A stretch of 64,000 nt of DNA from Methylomonas sp. ZR1 (lineage in GTDB: Bacteria > Pseudomonadota > Gammaproteobacteria > Methylococcales > Methylomonadaceae), in the NCBI RefSeq assembly GCF_013141865.1, contig NZ_RCST01000001.1, positions 2,542,001 through 2,606,000 on the forward strand. The letters run 5' to 3'. Of this stretch, positions 55,666-63,970 are shown piece by piece (positions within the stretch are counted from its first letter, which is position 1; the number at the start of each line of letters is the position of its first letter). Made by a program: the position numbers and the translations under genes. The notes under the pieces are model-generated. The model was not told where the DNA came from and did not search any database. It worked only from the letters and a program-made list of their open reading frames with translations.

Positions 55666-56010
55666 TTACTTCATATTAGCGCCGCAATTTCCTTCCATTT
55701 TTTTACCGTCAGCGGCTTTGTCGGCGGCTGGAGCGGCCGGTTTGTTACCAGCACACTTGCCTTCGGTAGCGGCTTTGCTATCAGTGCTTTTTTTCATCAT
55801 GGACGCACCGCATTTCCCTTCTCCGCAAGAACCGTCTTTCATTTTATCGGCACCCGCTTCAGGTTTCGCTTCGGCAGTCAGCATATAGCCTGAGCTCAAC
55901 TCAGACAAAGCAAACGGGTTGCTGTCAGCTTGAGCAAAATTGCCCGCCAGCGTTGGCAGCAGAGATGCGCCGATTGCAATGGCGAACGGGGTTTTGTTGA
56001 TTTTCTTCAT
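55666..56010 (-). CDS. HvfA-like Cys-rich RiPP-type precursor (oxazolone/thioamide metallophore family)
   Basis: The 114-residue protein has a signal peptide (about 1-29) followed by NPFALSELSSGYMLTAEAKP, the leader-like LSSGYM block, and a low-complexity tail with four cysteines: DGSCGEGKCG (C62, C67), TEGKCAG (C86) and MEGNCGA (C109). The EGKCG repeat after an LSSGYM element is, as I recall, the mark of HvfA precursors, whose cysteines are changed to oxazolone/thioamide groups by HvfB (DUF692) and HvfC and which bind copper. No hvfB/hvfC lies in this window, so this is an orphan copy here. AGGAG precedes ATG 56010. It is divergent from def. Confidence 0.75.
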   Translation of the reverse strand: MKKINKTPFAIAIGASLLPTLAGNFAQADSNPFALSELSSGYMLTAEAKPEAGADKMKDGSCGEGKCGASMMKKSTDSKAATEGKCAGNKPAAPAADKAADGKKMEGNCGANMK

Positions 56011-56208
56011 ACTATCTCCTGTGGAAAAAACGAATTGTTCTAATAATCGGTTTGCAACCGGAGCCCTGCATTTCCGGCAACTGGCCTGTTGTTAATATCA
56101 CAAAAAAGCCTTGTAAAGTAAAGGCAGGAAGATTACGCCAATCGGCAGTATACTCTCGCCCGAAACGACTTATTTCCGCAACCCGCCTATACGCTATCCG
56201 GCACAACC

Positions 56209-56736
56209 ATGACTTCGAAAACACCGATTGCCCAACTGGGAGCCGAGGTATTGCGGCAGCAGGCGCAGCTTGTTGACGACTTTGCCTGCCCGGAGTTCCA
56301 TAAACTGATTGAAACCCTGCATGAGACTATGCTGGAGGCTAATGGTGTCGGCATAGCCGCCCCGCAATTGGGTGCTTCCCGGCAAATTATGATCATCGCT
56401 TCCCGGCCGACAGCCCGTTATCCCCATGCTCCGGAAATGCCGCCGATTCTGATGGTCAATCCAAGTTTTAAGATTGTCGATAACTCATTGCATAAAGACT
56501 GGGAAGGCTGTTTAAGCGTGCCGGGTATCCGGGCGCTAGTGCCGCGTTACCGGGCTATCGAAGTGCAATATCAAGATCAGCAAGGTGAAACCTACCGCTT
56601 AGCCTTGCAGGATTTTCCAGCCCGCGTCTTCCAACACGAGTTCGATCATCTGTTGGGATTGGTCTATCTGGATAGGGTGGAAAATAACCAAGATATTATT
56701 GCCGAGACCGAATTTTTCAAACGCATCGCCGCATAG
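56209..56736 (+). CDS. def: peptide deformylase
   Basis: The 175-residue metalloenzyme removes the formyl group from nascent N-termini. Motif 1 GVGIAAPQLG (about 47-56), motif 2 EGCLSVPG near 102 and motif 3 QHEFDHLLG near 144 bind the metal and carry the catalytic glutamate. The gene is not beside fmt, so it is probably a second deformylase. It lies 11 bases before the metallohydrolase gene and so may be co-expressed with the quinoprotein relay. Confidence 0.95.
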   Translation: MTSKTPIAQLGAEVLRQQAQLVDDFACPEFHKLIETLHETMLEANGVGIAAPQLGASRQIMIIASRPTARYPHAPEMPPILMVNPSFKIVDNSLHKDWEGCLSVPGIRALVPRYRAIEVQYQDQQGETYRLALQDFPARVFQHEFDHLLGLVYLDRVENNQDIIAETEFFKRIAA

Positions 56737-56747
56737 GAGCCAACTGA

Positions 56748-57662
56748 ATGAAGTTTGTGTTGTTGTTAATGGGCCTATTAACCAGTTACAGCAGTATGGC
56801 TGCGCCGCCGTTGTCTTTCAGCCAAGTGGCGCCGGGCATCTATCTGCATACCTCAGCGCATCATTGGCCGGATCGAGATAATCACGGCGAGATTGCCAAT
56901 ATCGGCTTTATTGTTGGTGAGCGCTGCGTAGCGGTGATCGATAGCGGCGGCAGTCCACAGCAGGGTGCCGCGTTGCGAAATACCATCAAGCAAGTGACCA
57001 CCAAACCGGTTTGCTATGTGATCAACACCCATGTGCATCCCGACCATATCTACGGCAATATCGCTTTCAAGGAACCGGGCGTGCAGTTTGTCGGCCACCA
57101 TAAGCTGGCGCGGGCCATGGCCACGCGCGGCGACCATTATCTCGGTCGCGCGGCGGAATTGCTGGATATTCAAGTTAATCACGACAACATTATTCCGCCC
57201 GATATAGAGGTGAATGACAGCATGACCCTGAACATCGGTAATCGTGAACTGCTGCTGACCGCCCATCCCAGTGCGCATACCGATAACGATTTAAGCGTCT
57301 ACGACAAGACCACCGATACTATGTGGCTAGCGGATCTGTTGTTTTTAGAGCATATCCCGGTGATAGACGGCAGCATCAAAGGCTGGTTGTCTGAGATTGA
57401 GTGCTTGGAGAAAAATCACTATAAATTAGTGGTGCCCGGCCACGGGCATTTGGTGAAAGATTGGCCGGCTAGTCTACAGCCGCAAAAAGCCTATTTGAAC
57501 AGTCTAGCTACCGAAGTAAGGGCTATGATCAAACAGGGCAAAACCCTCGAGCAGGCTGTGAATACCGTCGGCCTGCCTGCTAAAAAAAATTGGCAGCTAT
57601 TTGAACAATTCCACCGCAAAAACGTGACCATCGCGTTTGCCGAGCTGGAATGGGAAGATTAA
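56748..57662 (+). CDS. quinoprotein relay system zinc metallohydrolase 2 (SoxH-like)
   Basis: The 304-residue protein has a signal peptide (about 1-18) and a metallo-beta-lactamase fold. The zinc motif THVHPDH is at about 94-100 (H95, H97, D99, H100), with AHPSAHTDNDLSVY and VVPGHGHLVKDW giving the other ligands. It fits the SoxH-related metallohydrolase found beside PQQ-dependent dehydrogenase accessory genes. It precedes the SoxYZ-like carrier gene by 18 bases. Its substrate is not known. Confidence 0.85.
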   Translation: MKFVLLLMGLLTSYSSMAAPPLSFSQVAPGIYLHTSAHHWPDRDNHGEIANIGFIVGERCVAVIDSGGSPQQGAALRNTIKQVTTKPVCYVINTHVHPDHIYGNIAFKEPGVQFVGHHKLARAMATRGDHYLGRAAELLDIQVNHDNIIPPDIEVNDSMTLNIGNRELLLTAHPSAHTDNDLSVYDKTTDTMWLADLLFLEHIPVIDGSIKGWLSEIECLEKNHYKLVVPGHGHLVKDWPASLQPQKAYLNSLATEVRAMIKQGKTLEQAVNTVGLPAKKNWQLFEQFHRKNVTIAFAELEWED

Positions 57663-57680
57663 ACAAAGGAGATTAAAAGC

Positions 57681-58514
57681 ATGCACAAACCTTATAACGC
57701 TATTTTTCTGCTGGCTTTAATGATTTTGCCGGCCATCGCGATTGCCGAAGGTGACGACATTACTTGGAACACGGTTTTGAGAAGCCAGTTTTTCGCCGGT
57801 AAAAATATCGACGAAGCCAATGCGGTTATCGAATTGGATGCTCCTTACCGGGCGGAAGATCCGGCGATTGTGCCGGTTAAAGTCACCAGCAAATTTGCGC
57901 AAAGCAAAGATAAATACATCAAAAAAATCTGGCTGTTCGTCGATAAAAACCCGTTCCCATTTGTCGGTGAGTTCGAGTTCTTTCCGGAGAGCGGTAAAGC
58001 CGATTTGGCTTTGCGAGTGCGCGTCAATACCTATAGCGACATTCGCGCGGTTGCCGAAACCAATGACGGCAAGTTCAGCATGACCAAAAAATTTGTCAAA
58101 GCCAGCGGCGGCTGCTCTGCACCGATCGGCGCTGATCTGGATGAAGCCATGAAGCGGCTGGGCAAAGTTAAGTTTCGGCTTGACGACGGCATTCAAAGCG
58201 GCCAACCGGCCTTGACGCAATTGATGATCAGCCACCCCAACCTCACGGGCATGCAGATGGATCAAATGACCCGATTCATCCGAAAATCGCACTTTATCGA
58301 TCAACTAAAAGTGACTTTTAACGACAAGCCCGTGCTTAACGCCAAAATCGATATTGCGATCAGCGCCGATCCTAATTTCCGCTTCTACTTTGTGCCGGAT
58401 AAAGCCGGCGAGTTAAAAGCCGAATTTACCGATGTATCCTGTGAATCGCCCACCAGCCGAAACGTTTGCAATAAAGGCGGTAGCTACTCGCAAAGTTACA
58501 CGGTAAGCCCTTAA
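57681..58514 (+). CDS. quinoprotein dehydrogenase-associated SoxYZ-like carrier
   Basis: The 277-residue protein has a signal peptide (about 1-22), a SoxY-like domain to about 147 and a SoxZ-like domain from about 160. The SoxY cysteine sits in ASGGCSAP (C145), inside the fused chain, whereas in stand-alone SoxY it is at the C-terminus. Such fusions are found next to PQQ alcohol dehydrogenases, in the relay that joins them to other redox carriers. The dehydrogenase is not in the window. Two more cysteine positions near the C-terminus could form a disulfide. The stop overlaps the next start (TAATG). Confidence 0.87.
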   Translation: MHKPYNAIFLLALMILPAIAIAEGDDITWNTVLRSQFFAGKNIDEANAVIELDAPYRAEDPAIVPVKVTSKFAQSKDKYIKKIWLFVDKNPFPFVGEFEFFPESGKADLALRVRVNTYSDIRAVAETNDGKFSMTKKFVKASGGCSAPIGADLDEAMKRLGKVKFRLDDGIQSGQPALTQLMISHPNLTGMQMDQMTRFIRKSHFIDQLKVTFNDKPVLNAKIDIAISADPNFRFYFVPDKAGELKAEFTDVSCESPTSRNVCNKGGSYSQSYTVSP

Positions 58515-58852
58515 TGACCCGTTCGCCAATCAGAGGCATTTTGTTGGGATTGGGCATGCTGGTATTTGCCGGCGATGCGCTTGCGCTGCGCTGCGGACAT
58601 AAACTGGTCCAGGTGGGTGATTATAAAGCCGAAGTCTTGGACAAATGCGGGGAACCGGATTCGGTCGAACAGCGCAGAGCAATCCGCGGCAGCCGCTTAC
58701 GGCATCCCTACGGCGCGTTGGAGATAGATCAATTCGAAGAGGTGCTGATCGAAGAATGGATTTACAACTTCGGGCCACGCAAGTTTCAGCAGCTGCTTGA
58801 GTTTGAAGATGGGGAGTTGAAAAAAATCAGCAATTTGAGTTACGGATACTAA
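58514..58852 (+). CDS. DUF2845 domain protein, exported
   Basis: The 112-residue protein has a signal peptide (about 1-24) and a DUF2845 core: LRCGHKLVQVGDYKAEVLDKCG holds two conserved cysteines that may pair. The end EWIYNFGPRKFQQLLEFEDG is a second conserved block. Function is unknown. It starts in the last base of the SoxYZ-like gene and is the last gene of this operon, so it is likely to be a periplasmic helper of the same system. Confidence 0.82.
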   Translation: MTRSPIRGILLGLGMLVFAGDALALRCGHKLVQVGDYKAEVLDKCGEPDSVEQRRAIRGSRLRHPYGALEIDQFEEVLIEEWIYNFGPRKFQQLLEFEDGELKKISNLSYGY

Positions 58853-58882
58853 ATCGCAAGGTTTTCAACCCTGACCTAAACC

Positions 58883-58909
58883 AAAAAAGCCCCCGCCGAG
58901 AAGGCGGGG
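58883..58909 (-). terminator. terminator of the EAL gene
   Basis: CCCCGCC and GGCGGGG pair over seven bases around a GAGAA loop. On the minus strand it is followed by six T's, 78 bases after the EAL gene stop. Confidence 0.8.
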
Positions 58910-58986
58910 TTAGCAGGATTGCCACAGGAGAGCACATCTCACCGAGTTTTCGGTAAACCATCAAACTATCTTGCAGTCGTTACACA

Positions 58987-59889
58987 CTACATACCGTGCT
59001 GAGCCGGGACGCTGAAACTGCCGAAATGCATCGGCGCACCGGGCATTAACAGATTCTCTTGCACCGCCAGCCTGGGTTTTTGCCAATACCCAGCCGCCGC
59101 CGGCCTTCCCAGGAAATAACCTTGCAGTAATTTGCCGCCGGCATCCAACGCAATATCCAGCTGTACTTCGTTTTCGATGCCCTCAATGATCGCTTGCGCG
59201 CCCAAGGCCTGGATGATTTCGATTAATTTGGGCAGCACCCGGCGGATCTTGGCATCGGTTTGCGCTTGATGGATGATGCTTAAATCCAGTTTCACAAAGC
59301 TGGGCGATAAGCGCCACAACCGGTCCAAATTGGAATGCCGGCTGCCGAAGTTATCGATAGCCACCTGGAAGCCGCGGTCGCGGTAATTGTCCACCGCTTC
59401 CAGCAACTGTTGATCGGCTTCCACCGCGTTTTCCATGATCTCCAGCACCACCCTTGTAGTCGGCACCGAATGCAGATGCAGAATGTGTTCGAATACCTTG
59501 CCGTGCGTATTCACGCTGACCAGCAATTTGGGATGTACGTTTAAAAACAGCAAGCCCTTGTCCGCCGGCAGATTCAGATAATTCAGCATATGCAGGGTTC
59601 TAGCCACCCTATCCAGCTTCACCAATTTGCCCTGATTGTCCGCCCAACTGAACGCAAAATCCGGGCCCACGGCTTCCAAGCCGGTGGAGGTGCGCAGCAA
59701 GGCTTCGTAGCCAAGCAATCCCTGGGATTTGCCGGCATCGAATATCGGTTGAAACTCGCTGCGCAATTTCAGGCCTATGAATCGGCTCAGCACTTCCTGT
59801 TGCTCGATTTCCAGTTTGAATTCGTCCAGATCCAGATACAAGGCCCGTTCCAGATCGTCACGGAGCAATTCGATGGTATTTTCCACCAT
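58987..59889 (-). CDS. EAL-domain protein with altered active site
   Basis: The 300-residue protein is one EAL domain preceded by a short acidic helix. The EAL signature is YEALLR (E62), N117 in FLNVHP, E150 in VLEIMEN, D179 then N180 in VAIDNFGS, K200 in FVKLD, E236 in IIEGIEN and Q256 in LLQGY. Active phosphodiesterases have two aspartates (DDFG) at 179-180; here the second is asparagine. That change may weaken or abolish c-di-GMP cleavage, leaving a binding role. The gene is 28 bases downstream of the sulfate-binding protein gene and probably in its operon. Confidence 0.9.
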   Translation of the reverse strand: MVENTIELLRDDLERALYLDLDEFKLEIEQQEVLSRFIGLKLRSEFQPIFDAGKSQGLLGYEALLRTSTGLEAVGPDFAFSWADNQGKLVKLDRVARTLHMLNYLNLPADKGLLFLNVHPKLLVSVNTHGKVFEHILHLHSVPTTRVVLEIMENAVEADQQLLEAVDNYRDRGFQVAIDNFGSRHSNLDRLWRLSPSFVKLDLSIIHQAQTDAKIRRVLPKLIEIIQALGAQAIIEGIENEVQLDIALDAGGKLLQGYFLGRPAAAGYWQKPRLAVQENLLMPGAPMHFGSFSVPAQHGM

Positions 59890-59917
59890 GGCTACACCCT
59901 CCTCTGCCTAAGCGTTC

Positions 59918-60916
59918 TTAGCGCCCGTAAATTTTGTCAAACACGCCGTTATCGTCGAAGTGTTCTTTTTGAATCAAGCCCCAGCCACCCAATTGGCCTA
60001 CGCTGACCAGTTCCATGGTCGGGAATTGTTTGGCGTATTTAGCTGCGATGTCTTTGTCGGTGGGCCGGTAGAAGTTTTTGGCGATAATCTCTTGGGCTTC
60101 TTTGGTGTAGAGATATTTCAGGTATTCGATCGCCAGATCCTGGTTACCATTCTTTTTTGCGACCGTTTCGATCACCGCGACCGGCGGTTCGGCCAGGATG
60201 CTGAACGGCGGGGTAACGACTTCGAATTTATCGGCGCCGAATTCTTTGAGCACCAAATACGCTTCGTTTTCCCAGGTGATCAACACGTCGCCGATTTCGC
60301 GTTCGGCAAAAGTAGTGGTGGAGCCGCGCGCACCGGAGTCGAGTACCGGCACGTTTTTAAACAGCTTCTCCACAAAAGCCTTGGCGGCGTCCTTGCTGCC
60401 GTTTTTCTTTTCCGCAAAGGCCCAGGCTGCCAAGTAGTTATAGCGGGCACCGCCGGAGGTTTTCGGGTTGGGGGTAACGACGGAGACGCCGTCCTTGATT
60501 AAATCGTCCCAGTTTTTAATGGCTTTGGGGTTGCCCTTGCGCACCAGAAATACGATAGTCGAGGTGTACGGCAGGCTGTTGTTGGGCAGTTTGCCTTGCC
60601 AGTCTTTGGGTAACAGATTGGCTTTCTCGTGAATTTGATCGATGTCGCCGGACAGAGCCAAGGTCACCACGTCGGCTTCCAGGCCGTCGATCACGGCGCG
60701 GGTTTGCTTGCCGCCGCCGCCGTGTGATTGCTGGATACTAACGTCTTCGCCGGTTTTGGTTTTCCAATATTGGGTAAACAGTTGGTTATATTCTTTATAC
60801 AACTCGCGGGTCGGGTCGTAGGAGACGTTCAGCAGGGTGCGTTCGGCCAGCGCATTGCCGCTGAGGGCCAGGGCGATGCCGAAGAGTAAGGGCTTGAAGG
60901 TATGGGTGAATCTCAT
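59918..60916 (-). CDS. sbp: sulfate-binding periplasmic protein
   Basis: From ATG 60916, with AGGAG six bases upstream, the product is 332 residues. It has a signal peptide (about 1-24) and the sulfate/thiosulfate-binding fold: [59 protein letters not shown] and the [13 protein letters not shown] stretch. It delivers sulfate to the CysTWA importer, whose genes are not here. A longer frame to 60994 has no ribosome-binding site. Its leader holds an inverted repeat, a possible regulator site. Confidence 0.93.
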   Translation of the reverse strand: MRFTHTFKPLLFGIALALSGNALAERTLLNVSYDPTRELYKEYNQLFTQYWKTKTGEDVSIQQSHGGGGKQTRAVIDGLEADVVTLALSGDIDQIHEKANLLPKDWQGKLPNNSLPYTSTIVFLVRKGNPKAIKNWDDLIKDGVSVVTPNPKTSGGARYNYLAAWAFAEKKNGSKDAAKAFVEKLFKNVPVLDSGARGSTTTFAEREIGDVLITWENEAYLVLKEFGADKFEVVTPPFSILAEPPVAVIETVAKKNGNQDLAIEYLKYLYTKEAQEIIAKNFYRPTDKDIAAKYAKQFPTMELVSVGQLGGWGLIQKEHFDDNGVFDKIYGR

Positions 60917-61029
60917 GGGTGCTCCTGAAAAAAAGTTATCGATCTGCTTGCGGCAAGCTGAATGTTGGTTGGCCACGGGGCTTATGCTACGCAAAGCCGA
61001 TAACCAACAAAAACGATATAATTAGAATT

Positions 61030-61052
61030 AAATATCTTATATTGCGATATTT
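61030..61052. promoter_or_regulatory. AT-rich inverted repeat upstream of sbp
   Basis: AAATATC (61030-61036) and GATATTT (61046-61052) pair perfectly with nine bases between, about 114 bases before the sbp start. The surrounding DNA is AT-rich and could hold the sbp promoter. A regulator such as CysB might bind here, but no consensus is matched. Confidence 0.35.
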
Positions 61053-61170
61053 GATTCCGGATACAGGCAACCCTGACGCATGGCCAGGTTCAACGTAAAC
61101 CAAGGTTTTCAGGAAAATTCCGGCAAAGCGGCGAGTAAGGCGTTCGCCGGCTTTGGTGCCATACCAGAAC

Positions 61171-61200
61171 AAAAAGCAGCGGGAAGCCCAAGCCTCCCGC
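61171..61200 (-). terminator. terminator of the PEP-CTERM-type gene
   Basis: On the minus strand GCGGGA and TCCCGC pair around a ten-base loop and TGCTTTTTG follows, 13 bases after the stop codon of the gene upstream on that strand. Confidence 0.65.
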
Positions 61201-61212
61201 CGATGAGCAAGG

Positions 61213-61941
61213 TCAAACCACAGCTATCTTACGCCGCCCTACCTTCGCCAATCCGGCCAGTACACTGCCGAATAACCAAACGGCGCCGGGAACCGGCACT
61301 TGCGAGACGGTGATGGTATTGCCCGCCAGAGAAAAATTCAGGGTATCGGAGCTCAAGGTAAGCCGATAGTCGCCGTGATCGCGGGCGGGAAGCCCGGTCG
61401 GTAAGGTCAAGTTGTCGTTAGTATTGATACCGGCGACGGCTTCACTGGTCGATAAGGTGTAATCGGCCACCAGGTATAAATAATTACCGGCTTGCAAGGT
61501 GACGTTAAACGCCGGATCACGTAAGAAAAGCGAACCATCCGCCGAACCGTCGGTATTTGTCAAAATCGGCTGATTGCTGCTATCAGGGCAGTGATTGCCA
61601 TCGGAATCGTCGCAACGCGCCAACATGTCGCCGGCATCCAGCAAGCCGTCATCCCGGTAGATATAAGTATCCGGATCCAGAAAAGTAATTTCACCGTCGT
61701 TGTTCAGGTCGACTTCCTGATAACCGGCGGTGGATGTTTGCTTTTGCGTAGCCTCATAAGCCAACACATCAACTTTGAATGTACCGCCGCTAAGCATATT
61801 GATTTTCCAAGTGTCGTAAGTAGTACCGCCGCTTACTTTATAAATGGTGCCTGACACTTGCAGTGTATTTGCTTGGGCCTCGGCAAAGAGCGCACACCCC
61901 GCCAATCCGGCGACACCGATTGATTTTATTAGTTTATTCAC
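61213..61941 (-). CDS. exported protein with PEP-CTERM-type sorting signal and EF-hand-like loop
   Basis: The 242-residue protein has a signal peptide (about 1-24) and ends VPVPGAVWLFGSVLAGLA plus KVGRRK, a variant of the VPxP-CTERM motif with helix and basic tail. Near residues 78-90 DLNNDGEITFLD matches a calcium-binding EF-hand/dockerin loop (DxNxDGxxxxxD). A short Cys pair lies around 109-118 (CDDSDGNHC). It would be exported and anchored or released by an exosortase system not in this window. It stands alone. Function is unknown. Confidence 0.83.
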   Translation of the reverse strand: MNKLIKSIGVAGLAGCALFAEAQANTLQVSGTIYKVSGGTTYDTWKINMLSGGTFKVDVLAYEATQKQTSTAGYQEVDLNNDGEITFLDPDTYIYRDDGLLDAGDMLARCDDSDGNHCPDSSNQPILTNTDGSADGSLFLRDPAFNVTLQAGNYLYLVADYTLSTSEAVAGINTNDNLTLPTGLPARDHGDYRLTLSSDTLNFSLAGNTITVSQVPVPGAVWLFGSVLAGLAKVGRRKIAVV

Positions 61942-62467
61942 GATTACAACCTTTATGTTGATTGAAGTTAGAGCGCGTAGGGATCTTGATTTTAGGAACC
62001 TCTAAAAATTCGCCGTTCCCACGTCTTTGAAAGCAGGTAGGCCGCGGCGTACTTAGTTTGCTAAGTCGCCTATAGAAACGAGTATGAATTATTGGAAGTC
62101 CTTCATGGTGTTAGCCGTTTCCACGCCTATGGCTAAGCACGGCGATCCCTATACAATATTCAGACCACAAAACATTTTTGTTTAAATACAGAAAGATACG
62201 TAGATGACCAGTATTAATGTGCGGTGAATTTTCCGTGAAATAACTTACGCACAAAGTTATTTGCCACAATTTATGCCCTTTGGGTATCTGCATAGGCATG
62301 ACGGATTTTTTGGTTTAGCTGAAGCCACTTATTAACAAGGCCCACAAATATCGTCGCTCCGGCCAACGCGGGAATAGCGGAACCCGGTATTTTAAGGGTC
62401 TACTGAATAAGGCAAAGAGAGGGCGCGCAGCCGCTGATGAAAACTGCTTGGGCAGAGGTTCATTCAA
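61942..62467. other. intergenic region, no gene seen
   Basis: About 525 bases lie between two minus-strand exported-protein genes. A 62-codon minus-strand frame at 62111-62299 lacks a ribosome-binding site and has no recognisable pattern, so I do not call it. AT-rich stretches near 61990 and 62170 could hold promoters. The ends do not match an insertion sequence I can name. Confidence 0.4.
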
Positions 62468-63970
62468 TCAGAAAACTTCGGTATTACATCGTTTCCCGCG
62501 CACCAGCCAGCCAAACCCGCCGAGTACGGAAAGAAACAGGGAAAGCGCCCCCGGCAAAGGCACCGGTGCCGATTGCAGCGGGCTCATATGCCAGGCCAAC
62601 GCATAATCCCAGCTGAACGGACTGGCTTCGCCGGATTTGACCCGCAATTCGTAGTCATGACCGGTGACCAATCTAAGCCACAGGTTCTCGCTGTTGTCGG
62701 CGCTGCTCGCCGAGAAAGCGGCGATGTTTTGCGCCGTGGCGTCGAATAACTCCAGATTCAGATCGTATAAAGTGGTTGTTAGATTCAGATCGTTCGATAC
62801 CCCAAGGTTCCAAACCAAAGACGCCTGCAAATTCAAAGCCGTCGCGGCGGCGAATTTGTATGTCGCCAAACTATTACTAGCCAAGCCGCCGAACGCCGTA
62901 TCGACATCGAATCCGGCCAAGCCGATGCCGTTTGCCGCACCGCCATCTTCCAGGCTATCTTGTTCGCCACCGGCGATGATTTGGTAACTATGCAAAATAT
63001 TCAGTTGGCCGGCACCGAATCTATCATCCAGGCCGTTCAGTGTTTGATGCCCGCTGCGGCGATAGTCGACGATGTTGTCCGTGGTTGAAGTATTCTGCGT
63101 CGCTCTGTCGGCACCCGCCAGCAACGCAGCTTTAACGGTTTCGGCGCGTTCAGCGTTGTAAACGGTTCCCACGCCCTCAATATTAATCGATCCCTGCGAT
63201 AAATTAGCCCCACCCTTGTGGCCGGTCTCAACTAATAACGCGGCAGCAGCGGCTACTATGGGTGTGGCTCCGCTAGTGGTAGTTTGCGGCGCCACTAAAT
63301 CGGGGCGCGTCCGCCCCGATATATATAACGAGTCAACCGCATCGGATCCTCTATCCTGCCTACCGTCCGTGCGCCCTACCGCAATTGCATTGTAAGCGCT
63401 GCCCAACAGCGGCGAGTCGCTGAGGCCATTGTGCATACCAACCACCTGGATGAATTGGTTGCGCTGCACCTGTCGATCAACCAAACGCAGAATCATCGCC
63501 GTTTCCGGCACGGTGTCGCCTTTGCCGACCCAGCTGTGGTTAGCAATCCGACTGGCGTTGAAGGGAGCCAAGGCCGTTGGACTAATCAGACTATCGATCC
63601 AGGCGTTGGCATCATAACTGGCGATGTTGCCGATGCCGTTGGCAATGGAATCCTTACCGTAAAATCTGGCACCGACGCTGTCAGCATGTCCCGATGGTGC
63701 GGTACTGGCTTTTTTTCCCGGAAAACTGAATGTCTTACCGGCGAATTGGGTGTTACGAATATTCGGCGCATAGATGGGGTAATCCGAGTGATCCCGCGAT
63801 TCGACTAATGATGCTTCGGCGTGAACCACATTGACACCAGCGCCGGTCGGCGTGTTTGCACCTAATTGCGTGAGCAAGGCTTGATAGCCGATGTCGGCTT
63901 TGTAATCAGCGGCGACAGCGGATGCGAAAAACAACATCGGAAACAGATAAAACCCAGGCTTTTTAGTCAT
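62468..63970 (-). CDS. subtilase-like (S8) exported peptidase with PEP-CTERM-type signal
   Basis: From ATG 63970, with AAGGG eight bases upstream, the product is 500 residues. A signal peptide (about 1-20) precedes a subtilisin-type domain. The histidine is likely in PSGHADSVGARFYG near 93, and the serine in TTSGATPIVAAAAALL near 234. The usual catalytic aspartate site reads GAGVNVVHAEAS, with no D-T/S-G; a Glu of the AEAS segment may take its place. The C-terminus PVPLPGALSLFLSVLGGFGW followed by LVRGKR is a PEP-CTERM-class signal. So it would be a surface or matrix protease, possibly of altered activity. No partner gene is in the window. Confidence 0.8.
   Translation of the reverse strand: MTKKPGFYLFPMLFFASAVAADYKADIGYQALLTQLGANTPTGAGVNVVHAEASLVESRDHSDYPIYAPNIRNTQFAGKTFSFPGKKASTAPSGHADSVGARFYGKDSIANGIGNIASYDANAWIDSLISPTALAPFNASRIANHSWVGKGDTVPETAMILRLVDRQVQRNQFIQVVGMHNGLSDSPLLGSAYNAIAVGRTDGRQDRGSDAVDSLYISGRTRPDLVAPQTTTSGATPIVAAAAALLVETGHKGGANLSQGSINIEGVGTVYNAERAETVKAALLAGADRATQNTSTTDNIVDYRRSGHQTLNGLDDRFGAGQLNILHSYQIIAGGEQDSLEDGGAANGIGLAGFDVDTAFGGLASNSLATYKFAAATALNLQASLVWNLGVSNDLNLTTTLYDLNLELFDATAQNIAAFSASSADNSENLWLRLVTGHDYELRVKSGEASPFSWDYALAWHMSPLQSAPVPLPGALSLFLSVLGGFGWLVRGKRCNTEVF

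Noticed and set aside
61980..62030. Possible insertion-sequence remnant (ggaacctctaaaaa words)
   Set aside because: No matching inverted end or transposase fragment was found in the gap.
62111..62299. 62-codon minus-strand frame
   Set aside because: No ribosome-binding site and no recognisable pattern.
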